Positions 25,185-34,700 of a stretch of 63,868 nucleotides of DNA are shown here, piece after piece. Under the pieces are notes generated by a model. That model worked only from the letters and a program-made list of their open reading frames with translations, was not told where the DNA came from and did no database searches. Origin of the DNA: JBFWUW01 sp050247075 (lineage in GTDB: Bacteria; Planctomycetota; Planctomycetia; Pirellulales; JBFWUW01); NCBI GenBank assembly GCA_050247075.1, contig JBFWUW010000039.1, forward strand, positions 1 to 63,868. Reading direction: 5' to 3'. Every line of letters starts with the position of its first letter. Position 1 is the stretch's first letter. Both the position numbers and the translations under genes were made by a program.

Positions 25185-26654
25185 ATGCGTGACTTACCAC
25201 GGCAACAGCATCGACGGGCCTTTTTGGCCGATGTGGGACTGGGGTTCGGCGGGTTGGCGCTGGGGGCCATGCTCCATCGCGATGGAGTTGCCCGGGCCAA
25301 CGAAACCGCCTGGTCGCCTCCCACGGGACGCCCGCACTTTGCGCCGCGGGCCAAGAATGTCATTTGGCTGTTCATGGTCGGCGGTGCCAGCCAGATGGAG
25401 ACCTTCGACCCTAAGCCGGCACTCAACCAATATGCCGGCAAGACGATTGCCGAGACCCCCTACAAGGACACGCTCGACTCTCCCTACGTCAAGAAAAACT
25501 TGCGCGAGGTGATCGAAGGACTGCACAAGGTCCATCCGACGATCTTTCCCATGCAAATTGGCCACAAGCCGCGCGGGCAGAGCGGCATCGAGATTAGCGA
25601 TTGGTGGCCGCATGTGGGGGACTGTGCCGATGATCTGGCGGTTGTCCGGTCGATGTGGACCACCGACAACAACCACGGTGCTCAGCTTCAGTTTCACACC
25701 GGCCGACATGCCTTGGAAGGCAAGCTCCCGACGATCGGCTCTTGGGTCCATTATGGCCTGGGGTCGCTCAACGACGAGCTGCCGCAGTTCGTGGTGATGG
25801 GTACGCCAATCGCCGACTGTTGCGGTGGGGTTGGAGGCCACGGCGCGGCCTACCTGGGCCCGGAACATGACGGCATTCAGATGGCGGTCGATCCCCGCAA
25901 CCCGCTGCCGTTTGCCTCGCCAGGGAGCGATGTCTACCACGAGGAACAACGGGGCGAGTTTGAGTTGTTGGGCAAGCTGGGCCAGCTTTCGGCGGCGGAG
26001 TACCCCGACGATGCCGCCTTGGCCGCGCGGATCAAAAGCTACGAGTTGGCCTTCCGCATGCAGACCGCCGCTCCGGAGGTGATGGACTTCACCCGCGAGA
26101 CAGCCGCCACCACCGCGATGTACGGCTTGGCGAACAACGTGACTTCCGCTTTTGGCCAGCAATGCCTGGCGGCGCGGCGGATGGTGGAGCGGGGTGTGCG
26201 GTTCGTGCAGATCTTTCATGGCAGCAACGGCGGTGCCGGCGCGTGGGACGCCCACGGCGGGCTGAAAGCGGGACACAGCGCCTTGTGCCAGCAGGTCGAT
26301 CAGCCGATTGGCGCGCTGCTGAAAGATCTCAAGCAGCGCGGACTGCTGGACGAGACGCTTGTGGTGTGGTGTACCGAGTTTGGCCGCACGCCCGGCGCGC
26401 AAGGGGGAGATGGCCGCGACCATCATCCCTACGGCTTCTCGGTATGGCTGGCGGGGGGCGGCATCAAGGGAGGCATGGTCCACGGCAAGACCGACGAGCT
26501 CGGATTTCACGCTGTGGAGGACCGGCACTATGTCACCGACATCCACGCCACCGTGTTGCATCAACTGGGCCTCGACCCGCGGCGCTTGGAGGTTCCCGGG
26601 CGCAAGCGGCTGGAGATCGACTTTGGCAGCCCGATCGAGCCGATTCTGGCGTGA
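25185..26654 (+). CDS. DUF1501 domain-containing protein
   Basis: A 489-residue exported protein of the DUF1501 family (alkaline-phosphatase/sulfatase-like fold, very common in planctomycetes). The N-terminus QQHRRAFLADVGLGFGGLAL is a Tat-type signal. Family blocks: KNVIWLFMVGGASQMETFDPKP, HFAPRAK, LVVWCTEFGRTPGAQ, GRDHHPYGFSVWLAGGGIKGG. ATG 25185 (the TTG at 25182 is rejected). DUF1501 genes usually follow a DUF1553 cytochrome gene; this one stands alone, next to a repeat region. Function unknown; export of the folded protein is likely. Confidence 0.9.
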   Translation: MRDLPRQQHRRAFLADVGLGFGGLALGAMLHRDGVARANETAWSPPTGRPHFAPRAKNVIWLFMVGGASQMETFDPKPALNQYAGKTIAETPYKDTLDSPYVKKNLREVIEGLHKVHPTIFPMQIGHKPRGQSGIEISDWWPHVGDCADDLAVVRSMWTTDNNHGAQLQFHTGRHALEGKLPTIGSWVHYGLGSLNDELPQFVVMGTPIADCCGGVGGHGAAYLGPEHDGIQMAVDPRNPLPFASPGSDVYHEEQRGEFELLGKLGQLSAAEYPDDAALAARIKSYELAFRMQTAAPEVMDFTRETAATTAMYGLANNVTSAFGQQCLAARRMVERGVRFVQIFHGSNGGAGAWDAHGGLKAGHSALCQQVDQPIGALLKDLKQRGLLDETLVVWCTEFGRTPGAQGGDGRDHHPYGFSVWLAGGGIKGGMVHGKTDELGFHAVEDRHYVTDIHATVLHQLGLDPRRLEVPGRKRLEIDFGSPIEPILA

Positions 26655-26675
26655 GGAGAGCCGCCGGATTACGTC

Positions 26676-27554
26676 TCAATCGCGTGAAGCGCGCGGCTGC
26701 ACCTGGTAGCGGATGATCTTGTCGAGGCTGAAATAGCCGCGCTGCGCGGTGTGGTCGACAAAGCCTTTGCGGCGCAGGGCCAGCAGACATAGGTCGCAGC
26801 GGGTTTGCTCCAACATAGCTTCTCGCGCGATGTCCTCGGCCCGAATGAGTTCGTGACCCAAGCGTTCCAGTTCCTCAACCGCGTCAAAGGCGGCACGCTC
26901 ATCGCTGGCGGCATCGATGGCCATGCGTTCGGCCTCGCGCAGCAGATACAGTACGATACAACCGCACGGCACCAACACATGGCTACTGAGCAGCACGACA
27001 GTCCCCACCACGGTCGGCGCGGCCATGATGACCAGCGACAGGTTAAGGTCGTCCCGCACCAGTTTCACAGAGACCAAAAGCATTACGAGCAAGATGTAAA
27101 AAGCAGTCACGGCGGCTATAGCGAAGAGCAAGCCCGACAAGAGCGGAAAATAGCCTGGTTCGTGTAGCCTCAGCAGGCGAAAAAGAATAGCCGCTGCCAA
27201 GGTCGCCATGCAGACACAGAATGCCAACCAGAAACTGGGGAATGTCTCGTAAAATAGCCCGGCAAGTGGCGTTATGGGTATTGCCAGGACAAAGTACCAC
27301 AACGTGCCCGCGGTGAAAGCACCGCAAAAATACGTGGCGCGAAACCATTGCGCGCGGGCCAGAATCGCCGTGATCCAGGCCCCTATCGCCAACATGGCCA
27401 GGATGCAAGCCAGGTGCCAGTCGTACTGGCCGATGGCCAGCAACACGGCCGACACCGTTACCAACGCGAACAAGCTGGCGATGGAATACTGGGCCGCGGG
27501 GAACCATTGGCGCGAATGATTGGTACGAGAACTTGACACGAACAACGCTCGCAC
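26676..27554 (-). CDS. Multi-pass membrane protein of unknown function
   Basis: About 292 residues, with six or seven hydrophobic segments between residues 22 and 200 (e.g. YSIASLFALVTVSAVLLAIG, LACILAMLAIGAWITAIL, LLFAIAAVTAFYILLVMLLV). A C-terminal cytoplasmic acidic/helical part of about 80 residues follows (DERAAFDAVEELERLGHELI). The SLFALVTVSAVLLAI segment recalls a short motif frequent in planctomycete membrane proteins. The start is uncertain: GTG 27554 or an internal TTG at 27545 (better spaced from GGAG). It is convergent with DUF1501. No function is proposed. Confidence 0.65.
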   Translation of the reverse strand: MRALFVSSSRTNHSRQWFPAAQYSIASLFALVTVSAVLLAIGQYDWHLACILAMLAIGAWITAILARAQWFRATYFCGAFTAGTLWYFVLAIPITPLAGLFYETFPSFWLAFCVCMATLAAAILFRLLRLHEPGYFPLLSGLLFAIAAVTAFYILLVMLLVSVKLVRDDLNLSLVIMAAPTVVGTVVLLSSHVLVPCGCIVLYLLREAERMAIDAASDERAAFDAVEELERLGHELIRAEDIAREAMLEQTRCDLCLLALRRKGFVDHTAQRGYFSLDKIIRYQVQPRASRD

Positions 27555-27600
27555 GGCTCCAAGGCGGCAGATCCAGGAAACGCCGGCAACGGGCGGCGGC

Positions 27601-28926
27601 TTACGTCCCCGCTAGTTCCCAACCTTTGCGGTATTCCTTGCGGATTAGGTTGTCGCCGGCGGTGCTGTTGGTGACCTTGAGATTGGCGGCGTCCCAGGCC
27701 AAAGGTTCGCCGGCGCGGAAGGCAACCACGCCCAGCAAGACTGTTTCGGTCAGTGCGCCGGAATAGTCAAAGTTGCAGGTGGTGGGGCTGCCGGTCTTGC
27801 AAGCTTCGATCCATTCCCGCCAATGGCCGATGGAGTTGGGAATGCTCTCTGGGGGCGCGGCAACGCCCGCGAAGCTATCGACCGGCAGCAACTGCCGGCG
27901 CCCATAGTCGGCGGCCAACATGCCTTTGTCCCCCACAAACAACACGCCCAGCCCCCAGTTGGAAAGCGGTTGGCCGCTGGCATCGTTGGTGTTGCGAACC
28001 TTTTCGTGATGGTGGCCGCCATCGGACCAGTAGAACTTGAGTGCGGGCCGGTCGCCGCGGGCCGGAAACTCATAATCGCACAGGCAGTATTCTGGCGCGC
28101 CGTCGGGATGAATTTCCGGCCCTTTGGCCGTCACGCTTGTGGGATGGCGCAGGTCGAGGGCCCAGAACGGCAGGTCCATCACATGGCATGCCATATCGCC
28201 AAAGGTGCCCGACCCGTACTCCCAAAAACGCCGCCAATTGCCGGGGTGAATGCCGGCCGAGTAGGGCCGTTCGGCGGCTGGACCGAGCCACAGATCCCAG
28301 TCCAAGTTGGCCGGGGCGGGCGCGGCATCGGCAAACCGCCCGTTCGACCAGCCTTTATTGCACCAGTTGTAGACCTCGCGGACGGGACCGATCACGCCGG
28401 ACTGGACCAGTTCAACCACGCGGCGGTAGTTTTGCTCGGCATGGACCTGCGTCCCCATTTGCGTGGCGACCTTGTGCTTCTTGGCCAGTTCGGCGATATG
28501 CCGGGCCTCGTGAACGGAGTGGGTCAACGGCTTTTCGCAGTAGACATGCTTGCCGCGGACCAGGGCCGCCGCCGTGGCCGGCGCGTGGGTGTGATCGGCG
28601 GTGGAGACAACGACGGCGTCGATGTTTTTCTCTTCGGCGTCGAGCAAGCGGCGGAAGTCGCGGTAGTGTTTGGCTCCCTTGAACGTCTCGGCCGCGCCGT
28701 TGAGCAGGTTCTCGTCCACGTCGCAAAGGAAGGCGATGTTCTCGCTGGTCAATTGGTCGATATTGTGCCGCCCCTTGTTGGCCACGCCGACGCAGGCAAT
28801 GTTCAACTTTTCGTTGGGCGATTTCGAGTCGTCCGCCCGCGTCGGGTTGACGTGGGCGATCGCCAGCACCGCGCTGGTAGCGGCGGAAGTCTTGATAAAC
28901 GAACGTCGAGTCAATCGTTGCGTCAT
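27601..28926 (-). CDS. Gfo/Idh/MocA family oxidoreductase (exported)
   Basis: A 441-residue NAD(P)-dependent oxidoreductase family protein with a twin-arginine signal (LTRRSFIKTSAATSAVLAIA). The Rossmann part reads LNIACVGVANKGRHNIDQL, followed by DVDENL. The EKPLTHSVHEARHIAELAKK block carries the family's Lys of the EKP motif. The substrate domain includes GTFGDMACHVMDLPFWAL. Export by Tat with a bound nucleotide is known for planctomycete members. They probably act on sugars or sugar acids; the substrate is not determinable here. The ATG is preceded by a degenerate AGCTGTCAGC repeat tract (about 29012-29060). Confidence 0.92.
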   Translation of the reverse strand: MTQRLTRRSFIKTSAATSAVLAIAHVNPTRADDSKSPNEKLNIACVGVANKGRHNIDQLTSENIAFLCDVDENLLNGAAETFKGAKHYRDFRRLLDAEEKNIDAVVVSTADHTHAPATAAALVRGKHVYCEKPLTHSVHEARHIAELAKKHKVATQMGTQVHAEQNYRRVVELVQSGVIGPVREVYNWCNKGWSNGRFADAAPAPANLDWDLWLGPAAERPYSAGIHPGNWRRFWEYGSGTFGDMACHVMDLPFWALDLRHPTSVTAKGPEIHPDGAPEYCLCDYEFPARGDRPALKFYWSDGGHHHEKVRNTNDASGQPLSNWGLGVLFVGDKGMLAADYGRRQLLPVDSFAGVAAPPESIPNSIGHWREWIEACKTGSPTTCNFDYSGALTETVLLGVVAFRAGEPLAWDAANLKVTNSTAGDNLIRKEYRKGWELAGT

Positions 28927-29145
28927 GGCGTTAATCTCCCGGACGGCCGGCGTTAGGGGGCAAGCTGGAACTCAACAGTTCCCTAGTCTACGCAGGCCGG
29001 CGGCGGGATAAAAGCCGTCAGTGGAATAGCTGTCAGCGGAGAAGCTGTCAGCTATCAGCTTGTTAACCGGCCGGGGAACCTACACTGGGTGGTTGAGTCA
29101 GCCGCGAAGCGGACAGCCCGGCCGTGTTGGCGTTCTAACTTTCTG

Positions 29146-29180
29146 CCTTCATCCTTTCGCCTTTCGCCCTCATCCTTTCC
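29146..29180. repeat. Heptamer microsatellite overlapping the M81 gene stop
   Basis: Five tandem 7-mers: CCTTCAT, CCTTTCG, CCTTTCG, CCCTCAT, CCTTTCC. The stop codon of the M81 peptidase gene (29170-29172, minus strand) lies inside the fourth unit, so the last residues (ERKG) are encoded by the repeat. Confidence 0.85.
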
Positions 29181-30852
29181 TTTCCGCTGTTGTCACGCGG
29201 GGCTGCAGTCCGGGTATGTCGGCATCGGCCGGAAAAAAGGGCCGTTGCAGCCGCTTGAATTGAAAGTGCCGCAGCGTGGCTGGCGTGGGGCCGGGGGTAT
29301 CCAGCAGGAAGGCCTGGCGGGCAATGTTGGCATAACCATACTGGTAGTTCATGGGGTTCTTGACGACGATGAATTTGGCTTGGGCTGGTTCGATCCCCAG
29401 CGAACGAAACTGTTCATCGGCCCAGTCGTAGGTAGCCAGCGAGGCAATCACGATTCGGAGCGACCCGGCCACCAACAGCGCCGTGGGGCCCATCGAGGCG
29501 GTTGTTCCTTCCCAGATTCCGCCCGAATAGCAAAAACTTCCATCGCTGAGGCGTGACACGCGGCCGGTCACTGGCAACGGCTGGCCCCATTGCGGATCGA
29601 GTTGGTGCCCCAGTTGCAACGCGACATCAGCCCCTTCACCCGCCGCATGACAAACAGCGGCAGCGGCTGGATCGACCACCATCGCCACGGCCAGGCCCGG
29701 ATCGCTAGGCGTGACGGAAGCGGCGATGGAATCGCCTCCCGCGTGGCTCCCGCTCCCTTGGGGAGAGGGCCGGGGTGAGGGTTTGATGTGTGTTTGGCCT
29801 TCCACCGAATTGCCGTCTCCCCAACCCTCTCTCGGAGTACCGGGAGAAGGAGCAGAAGGATTGCCCAATCCAGCTTCAAACAACGCCCGCACCGTATGTA
29901 CGCTGTCGCCAGTTGCGCCGCCGCCGGCACAATCGGCCGCTTCCACCAGCAGCACCGGGCCCCCTTCGATTCGCCAGCCCAAGCGAATCGCCTCTTGGGG
30001 CGAATACATGGGCGGTTCCAGGTCGTGCCGGCGCAGCCAATACTTTCGCGCGATGTCTTCGGCCAGTTCGACCGCCAACGAAATGTTGCCGTTCGTGATT
30101 ACCAGGCAGCCACTGCCCATGTCGGGCTGATCGACGTAGGGGTGGACCAAAAAAAGGCTGGTGGAAAGGACTTCCTGGCGGCTTTCCAGGCTTTTTGTTT
30201 CGCGCATGAGATCGGCGAAGGGGCCGGGCCCCTCGGTATGCCCCAGGCAACCGCTGGTCAGCACCGGCACTTTGGCCAGGGCCATGATGGGGCGGCAACG
30301 GCCCGCGAGAATATCGAACAGCAGCCGCGCGCCGCGCTGTCCGGTGGTAAACGCATCCTTGTGGGGGTACGTTTCCCAAGCTATCAAAGCGTCGGCGTTG
30401 TGGACCATTGCCGCCGTGACATGGGCGTGCAAATCGAGCGTGGCCACGATGGGCACTTGTTGGCCGACTTGCCCGCGCACGGCGGCCAGCAGATCGCCCT
30501 CCAGGTCGCCCAGCCCCTCCACCACGCCCGACCCATGCAGAGCCAGCAACACGCCGGTGACAGGACCGGCGGCCGCCAATCGGCCGAGCAGATCATGTTT
30601 CAAACCATCGTAGCAGGCCCGAGACACTGCCCCGCCGGAAGAACTGGTGGCAGCCAGCAGCGGCACGACCGACGCAGCTTGCTGGCGGAGAATGTCCAGC
30701 ATGCCACCGACCGTGCCTTGCTGAAGTTCGAGCATTTCCTGGCCGTACAACAACTGGTACTGGCGGAAATTGTCGAGTACGGTTGGGCGTCCGCCGAACT
30801 CGTTGCATTCGACGAACAGAGAGCCAATCGCAACGATGGCCGGCGGCGACAT
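29170..30852 (-). CDS. M81 family metallopeptidase (MlrC-like) with in-frame repeat insertion
   Basis: A 560-residue protein of the microcystinase C/M81 family of zinc peptidases. Visible family blocks: IVAIGSLFVECNEF (N-terminus), GVLLALHGSGVVEG, VATLDLHAHVTAAMV, ETYPHKDAFTTG, TSGCLGHTEGPGPFADLM, DNG-type region lost or altered, VVKNPMNYQYGYANIA. Family members are about 480-510 residues; the excess falls at about 328-381 (PSAPSPGTPREGWGDGNS, then KPSPRPSPQGSG), a low-complexity insertion encoded by repeat elements. SD GGGAAGG precedes the ATG, three bases after the stop of the nitrilase gene, implying translational coupling. It may hydrolyse cyclic or modified peptides/amides; the insertion could affect folding. 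Confidence 0.85.
   Translation of the reverse strand: MSPPAIVAIGSLFVECNEFGGRPTVLDNFRQYQLLYGQEMLELQQGTVGGMLDILRQQAASVVPLLAATSSSGGAVSRACYDGLKHDLLGRLAAAGPVTGVLLALHGSGVVEGLGDLEGDLLAAVRGQVGQQVPIVATLDLHAHVTAAMVHNADALIAWETYPHKDAFTTGQRGARLLFDILAGRCRPIMALAKVPVLTSGCLGHTEGPGPFADLMRETKSLESRQEVLSTSLFLVHPYVDQPDMGSGCLVITNGNISLAVELAEDIARKYWLRRHDLEPPMYSPQEAIRLGWRIEGGPVLLVEAADCAGGGATGDSVHTVRALFEAGLGNPSAPSPGTPREGWGDGNSVEGQTHIKPSPRPSPQGSGSHAGGDSIAASVTPSDPGLAVAMVVDPAAAAVCHAAGEGADVALQLGHQLDPQWGQPLPVTGRVSRLSDGSFCYSGGIWEGTTASMGPTALLVAGSLRIVIASLATYDWADEQFRSLGIEPAQAKFIVVKNPMNYQYGYANIARQAFLLDTPGPTPATLRHFQFKRLQRPFFPADADIPGLQPRVTTAERKG
29721..29850. repeat. Three dispersed-repeat copies inside the M81 peptidase gene
   Basis: Within the coding frame lie GGCGAT-GGA-ATCGCC (29721-29739, the mini-palindrome), a CCCTTGGGGAGAGGG-type hairpin piece (29750-29781) and a CCCTCTCTCGG-AGTA-CCGGGAGAAGG hairpin (29825-29850). 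The last is nearly identical to the intergenic element at 1087-1112. The reading frame is kept throughout. Confidence 0.85.
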
Positions 30853-30855
30853 ATT

Positions 30856-31719
30856 TTACCTTCCCAAGGTTCGGTTGCCATGCTCGGCAAACATCCGCTG
30901 GTACTGCTCGTAGAGCGCCGTGGCAATGGCCGGGCTGGTGTATTGCCAGCGCTTGGCCCCGCCCTTTTGCAAGTCCTCGTCGGGCAGATCGGCTACCAGC
31001 AACGCGCGGCGCGAAATGCCGGCCTCTACCAGCACGTTCCCCTGGCGGTCCAAAATGAGAGAATCGCCCACGCCCACGCCAGCGTAACCTAGCGGTCCCG
31101 TGCCGACAGACTCGGGCACGACCACGTTGGCCCGCGCCACGTAAACGCCGTTGTCGATGGCGATGGCAATGTGATGGTTGCGGACCTCGTTGGTGTGACG
31201 GGCCACATGCTCGTAGCCGATGTAATTAAAGTGGGGCGTGAAGATGATCTGGGCGCCTTTCATGGCCATGATCCTAGCCGGTTCGACGTACGATGTGTCG
31301 GCGCAGATGGCGATGCCAAACTTCACGCCGCGCCGCTCGAACACCGGAAAATCCTCGCCGCGGGTTTCGTAACTCATGTAGGCATACGTCTTGGCGTAAA
31401 CGCCGGCCAGCTTGCCGCGGTCGATCAGCACCACGCTGTTCATGACGTTTTCGCCGCGACGCTCGTTCAAGCCGAGCAACAACAGGCAGTCGTACTTTTT
31501 GAAGCGTTGCAAGACTTTCTGAAAGAACGGCCCATCGAAGTCGACGGCGTACTCCGGCCGAAAGGTTTCGGCCGCGAAAAAGCCATGCAGAAAGGTCTCG
31601 GGCATGGCCAAAATTTCCGCGCCTTGGGCTTGCGCCTCGGCCAGCGCGGTCTCGGTGGTGGCCAGATTGGCTTCGGAATCGCCAAATACCACGGGGCCTT
31701 GAAAGGTGGCAATCTTCAT
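30856..31719 (-). CDS. Carbon-nitrogen hydrolase (nitrilase superfamily)
   Basis: A 287-residue amidohydrolase. The Glu-Lys-Cys triad is visible: E41 (AMPETFLHG), K110 (GVYAKTYAY) and C139 (GIAICADTSYVEP). Length is typical (about 270-300). ATG 31719 has GAGGAA upstream; the open frame continues to 32172 but only as a shadow of the giant gene. It lies 43 bases after the giant effector gene and 3 bases before the M81 peptidase gene, on the same strand. Two amide-hydrolysing enzymes in tandem suggest a joint pathway on an amide or peptide-like compound. Substrate unknown; cytoplasmic. Confidence 0.92.
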   Translation of the reverse strand: MKIATFQGPVVFGDSEANLATTETALAEAQAQGAEILAMPETFLHGFFAAETFRPEYAVDFDGPFFQKVLQRFKKYDCLLLLGLNERRGENVMNSVVLIDRGKLAGVYAKTYAYMSYETRGEDFPVFERRGVKFGIAICADTSYVEPARIMAMKGAQIIFTPHFNYIGYEHVARHTNEVRNHHIAIAIDNGVYVARANVVVPESVGTGPLGYAGVGVGDSLILDRQGNVLVEAGISRRALLVADLPDEDLQKGGAKRWQYTSPAIATALYEQYQRMFAEHGNRTLGR

Positions 31720-31762
31720 GGAACATTCCTCGCGCCAGAGCCCGCTTTTGTACAAGCAGTCT

Positions 31763-34700
31763 TTACGGTCCCGTGGATGCCAGTTCCAGGCGTTTCCAAT
31801 AGGCGGGGGCAAGCATGTCCCCTTCTGGCTGTTGGCTGACCGTGATCCAGGCTCCGCTGCCAGCCAAGGAAGAGAGATCGACCTCAAACTCACGCCAGCC
31901 AGCAGCCGCGGTTTGGGGTGAAACGACCTCGGCCAGCAATGTCCGGCCGCCAGCGCGAATCTCCAGCCGCCAGGGATGTTGGGTATCGTGGCCGACTTGT
32001 ATCCGCAGCAGGGCTTTTTCGCCAGTGGGCACCGTGACCCAACGAGCCAGCCGGGCCGGATACCCACCGGGGGATTGCGTGGCCAACACATCGCGCTGGC
32101 CCAGATGTTCCAGACAGGCGCCAGTCCGCTCGTCCGTCTCGCTGGCCAGCAGCGTCCAACCAGGCAAGACATGGTTTACGGCATTTTGCCAGCGGATATC
32201 TCGCATGGCGGTCCAGCCGGCAAGTTCCACGGCAGTGGGCGCAGCGGGGGACGCATTACCTTGGGGAGTCAGTTCGATAAGTTCGCGCGTTGCCGGACTG
32301 GCCCCACGGCCGAAAAAGGCCCAGGTCCGCTTTCCTTGTTGAACCAGCGGTCCCAGGGCGGGCGCTTCGTCCACAAGATCGTCCAAGGGGGTGCTGCCAA
32401 CTTCCAGGCCTGTCGCCGCGTCGAGCCACACCAGCCGAGGCCGCAGCTTGCCGCCGGTCAGGCTCTCGCCCCGCGCCAGTAAGACGCGTCCGCCGGCGGC
32501 TAGCGAAGCTTCTAGCAGGTCAGCCGCATTCATCCGCCAAGCCGTGCTGCCGTCTTTGGAGTTAATGCCTTGCAGGCCGGCAGCCGTGCGGACAACGATT
32601 GTACTATCGGCCAGACCCAGCACCCGCTGCAATCGCGGCAGCGATGCCCGCCACTGTAGCCGGCCGGTGGCCATGTCCAAGCATTCCACCGCCCGCATGC
32701 CAGGTTGCGATACAAACATCATTTGCGTAGCCAGCACGGGCGGATCGTGGTCTTGCTCGGCAAAATGAGCATCTTCGGCGGGGGGAACAAAGGTCTGCCG
32801 GCGCAGCCAACGCGGCGAACCGAGCGAATCGCAGCACATGACGCAGCCGCCGAACGTGGCCAGCAATTGGTTGCGCGCGGCTGTCAGCCGGCAGGTTAAT
32901 TGCCGATCCCAGACATCGCGGACCCGCGTCAAGGTGCGCTGGCTGGTAACATCGCCGGTTTGAGGATCGAGCGAGGTCAGCGACAACCGCAGGGAGCGGT
33001 CGTACTCCACGTCCGATGTCACGCACAGCAGTTGATCTTGTACTAGCAACGGATCGCTAACCGCCACCAGTCCGGCCCGACTTGTCCAAACCAGTGAACC
33101 ATCGTTGGACGACAGGCAACATACTTTGGGGCCGTCTTCCGCCATCATGCGGACGAAAACGCGCGACCCGGCCACGACCGGAGTCATGGGGCAGCGCAGC
33201 CAGGTATGCGCCTCGCCTGGGGCGGTGGCAGCAGTGGCTGTCCACGACTTTTGACCCGACGACAGGTTGTAGCTGGCGACTTGCCAGCGATTGCTGACCA
33301 ACAAGGCATCGGCCGTCATGGCTGTGGCGATCTCCCGGCTGGCGGCATCTCGGCCCGGCACCATCGCCGCGCCGCTGGAAGCCGCGGCCGCGCCAAGCCC
33401 GTCGAAAGTGGCCCAAGCGGCGGAGACAAAGGCGGATGGCGGCGGCACGTCGTCTCCCGCGGCTGCCAGCAAATCCTCGCCGATTGGGCCGCGGTCGGGC
33501 CGCCGGCGCAGCATGTCGTCCACCAACGATTCAAACTGGCTGGGAGACAATCGGCTGCCGCCAAAATCAACTGGCACCGTCGCGGGCTGGCCTTCAACCT
33601 TGCCCAGCATGGCGGCCGCCAGCCTCAGCCGGGCCAATCCGCCCGCGCGGCCGGACCAGGCCTTGACGTTGACCGCCTGCCGGTATTGCCGGGCGGCACT
33701 GGCAAAATCGCCGGCTGCCAACGCGCGGTCGCCCAGCCATTGAAAGGCCTCGGCCGCGGCATCGGTGCCGCTGTATTGCACGGTGGCTGCCTCGATCATC
33801 GCCGTGTCGCCCGCCTCGGCCGCCTGCCGCACGCGGACCTTGCCGGCGGGTGCAAACTTTTGCTGCATGGTCCGCAGCAGCCCCGGATGCCGCCGAAATG
33901 CAGATTGCACCGCTTCGGACAGTGAGACCAGCAATTGGCCGTCGTTTGCGTCGGGCAATAGGCCCAATGCCCGTTCGGTTCGTGCTGACGACAGGATTCG
34001 GCAAGCTTCGTCATATGAATTGCCAGCCAGGGCGGCATTGAACTCGCCCAGAATATTAAAGGCCTCTTTGCCCAACTCCTCGACCAACGGATGGTGGCCG
34101 GCCGCGGAAGCCGTGACGACCGAGGCCGCGAAGCCGTCCAACTGTCGTCGCGAGGCGGCCCCTGCCCAGGCGGCCAATCGCAACAGGGCCTCATGCCGGG
34201 GAGAACCGGGCCGGTGCGGATCGCAAGTGCGGGTCCAAAATTCCACGCGACGAGACAGTTCCGCCGCCGCGGACCATTGCTCTTTGTGGACCGCGTCGAG
34301 CAGTTCTCGTCGAATCAGTCCATCGGGCAGCATTTCCAAGTCGGCATCGGTCCACAGGGGACTTTCATAGGCCGCCAGGCAAACCCTGCAAAAAGGCCGG
34401 GCTTCGCCAGAATCGGCCAGCCGATGCCCCAGTACCGCATACTGATCTACGAGTTCTTGGGCCAGTTTGCGGGCGATATCAGCCTGCCAGGTGTCAGCCA
34501 GCAAGGCGGCTTCGTCCAGCAGCCGCAAGCGTCTGGCTGGCGGCAGATCGGCGGACAGTGCATCGCGCAGCAGGCAAAGCAGCAAGTCGTTTCCTAAATT
34601 ACGCGGCGTGCCAGCTTGCAAAGTACGCACGGCGCAGGTTCTTCGCCACTCGCCAGGATCGGCCTGTGCCGGCTGTGATTCCAAGACGATCTGCAGCCAA

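Noticed and set aside
31720..32172. Long N-terminal extension of the nitrilase
   Set aside because: It is read from the giant gene's 3' end in another frame; the nitrilase fold starts at MKIATFQGPV.
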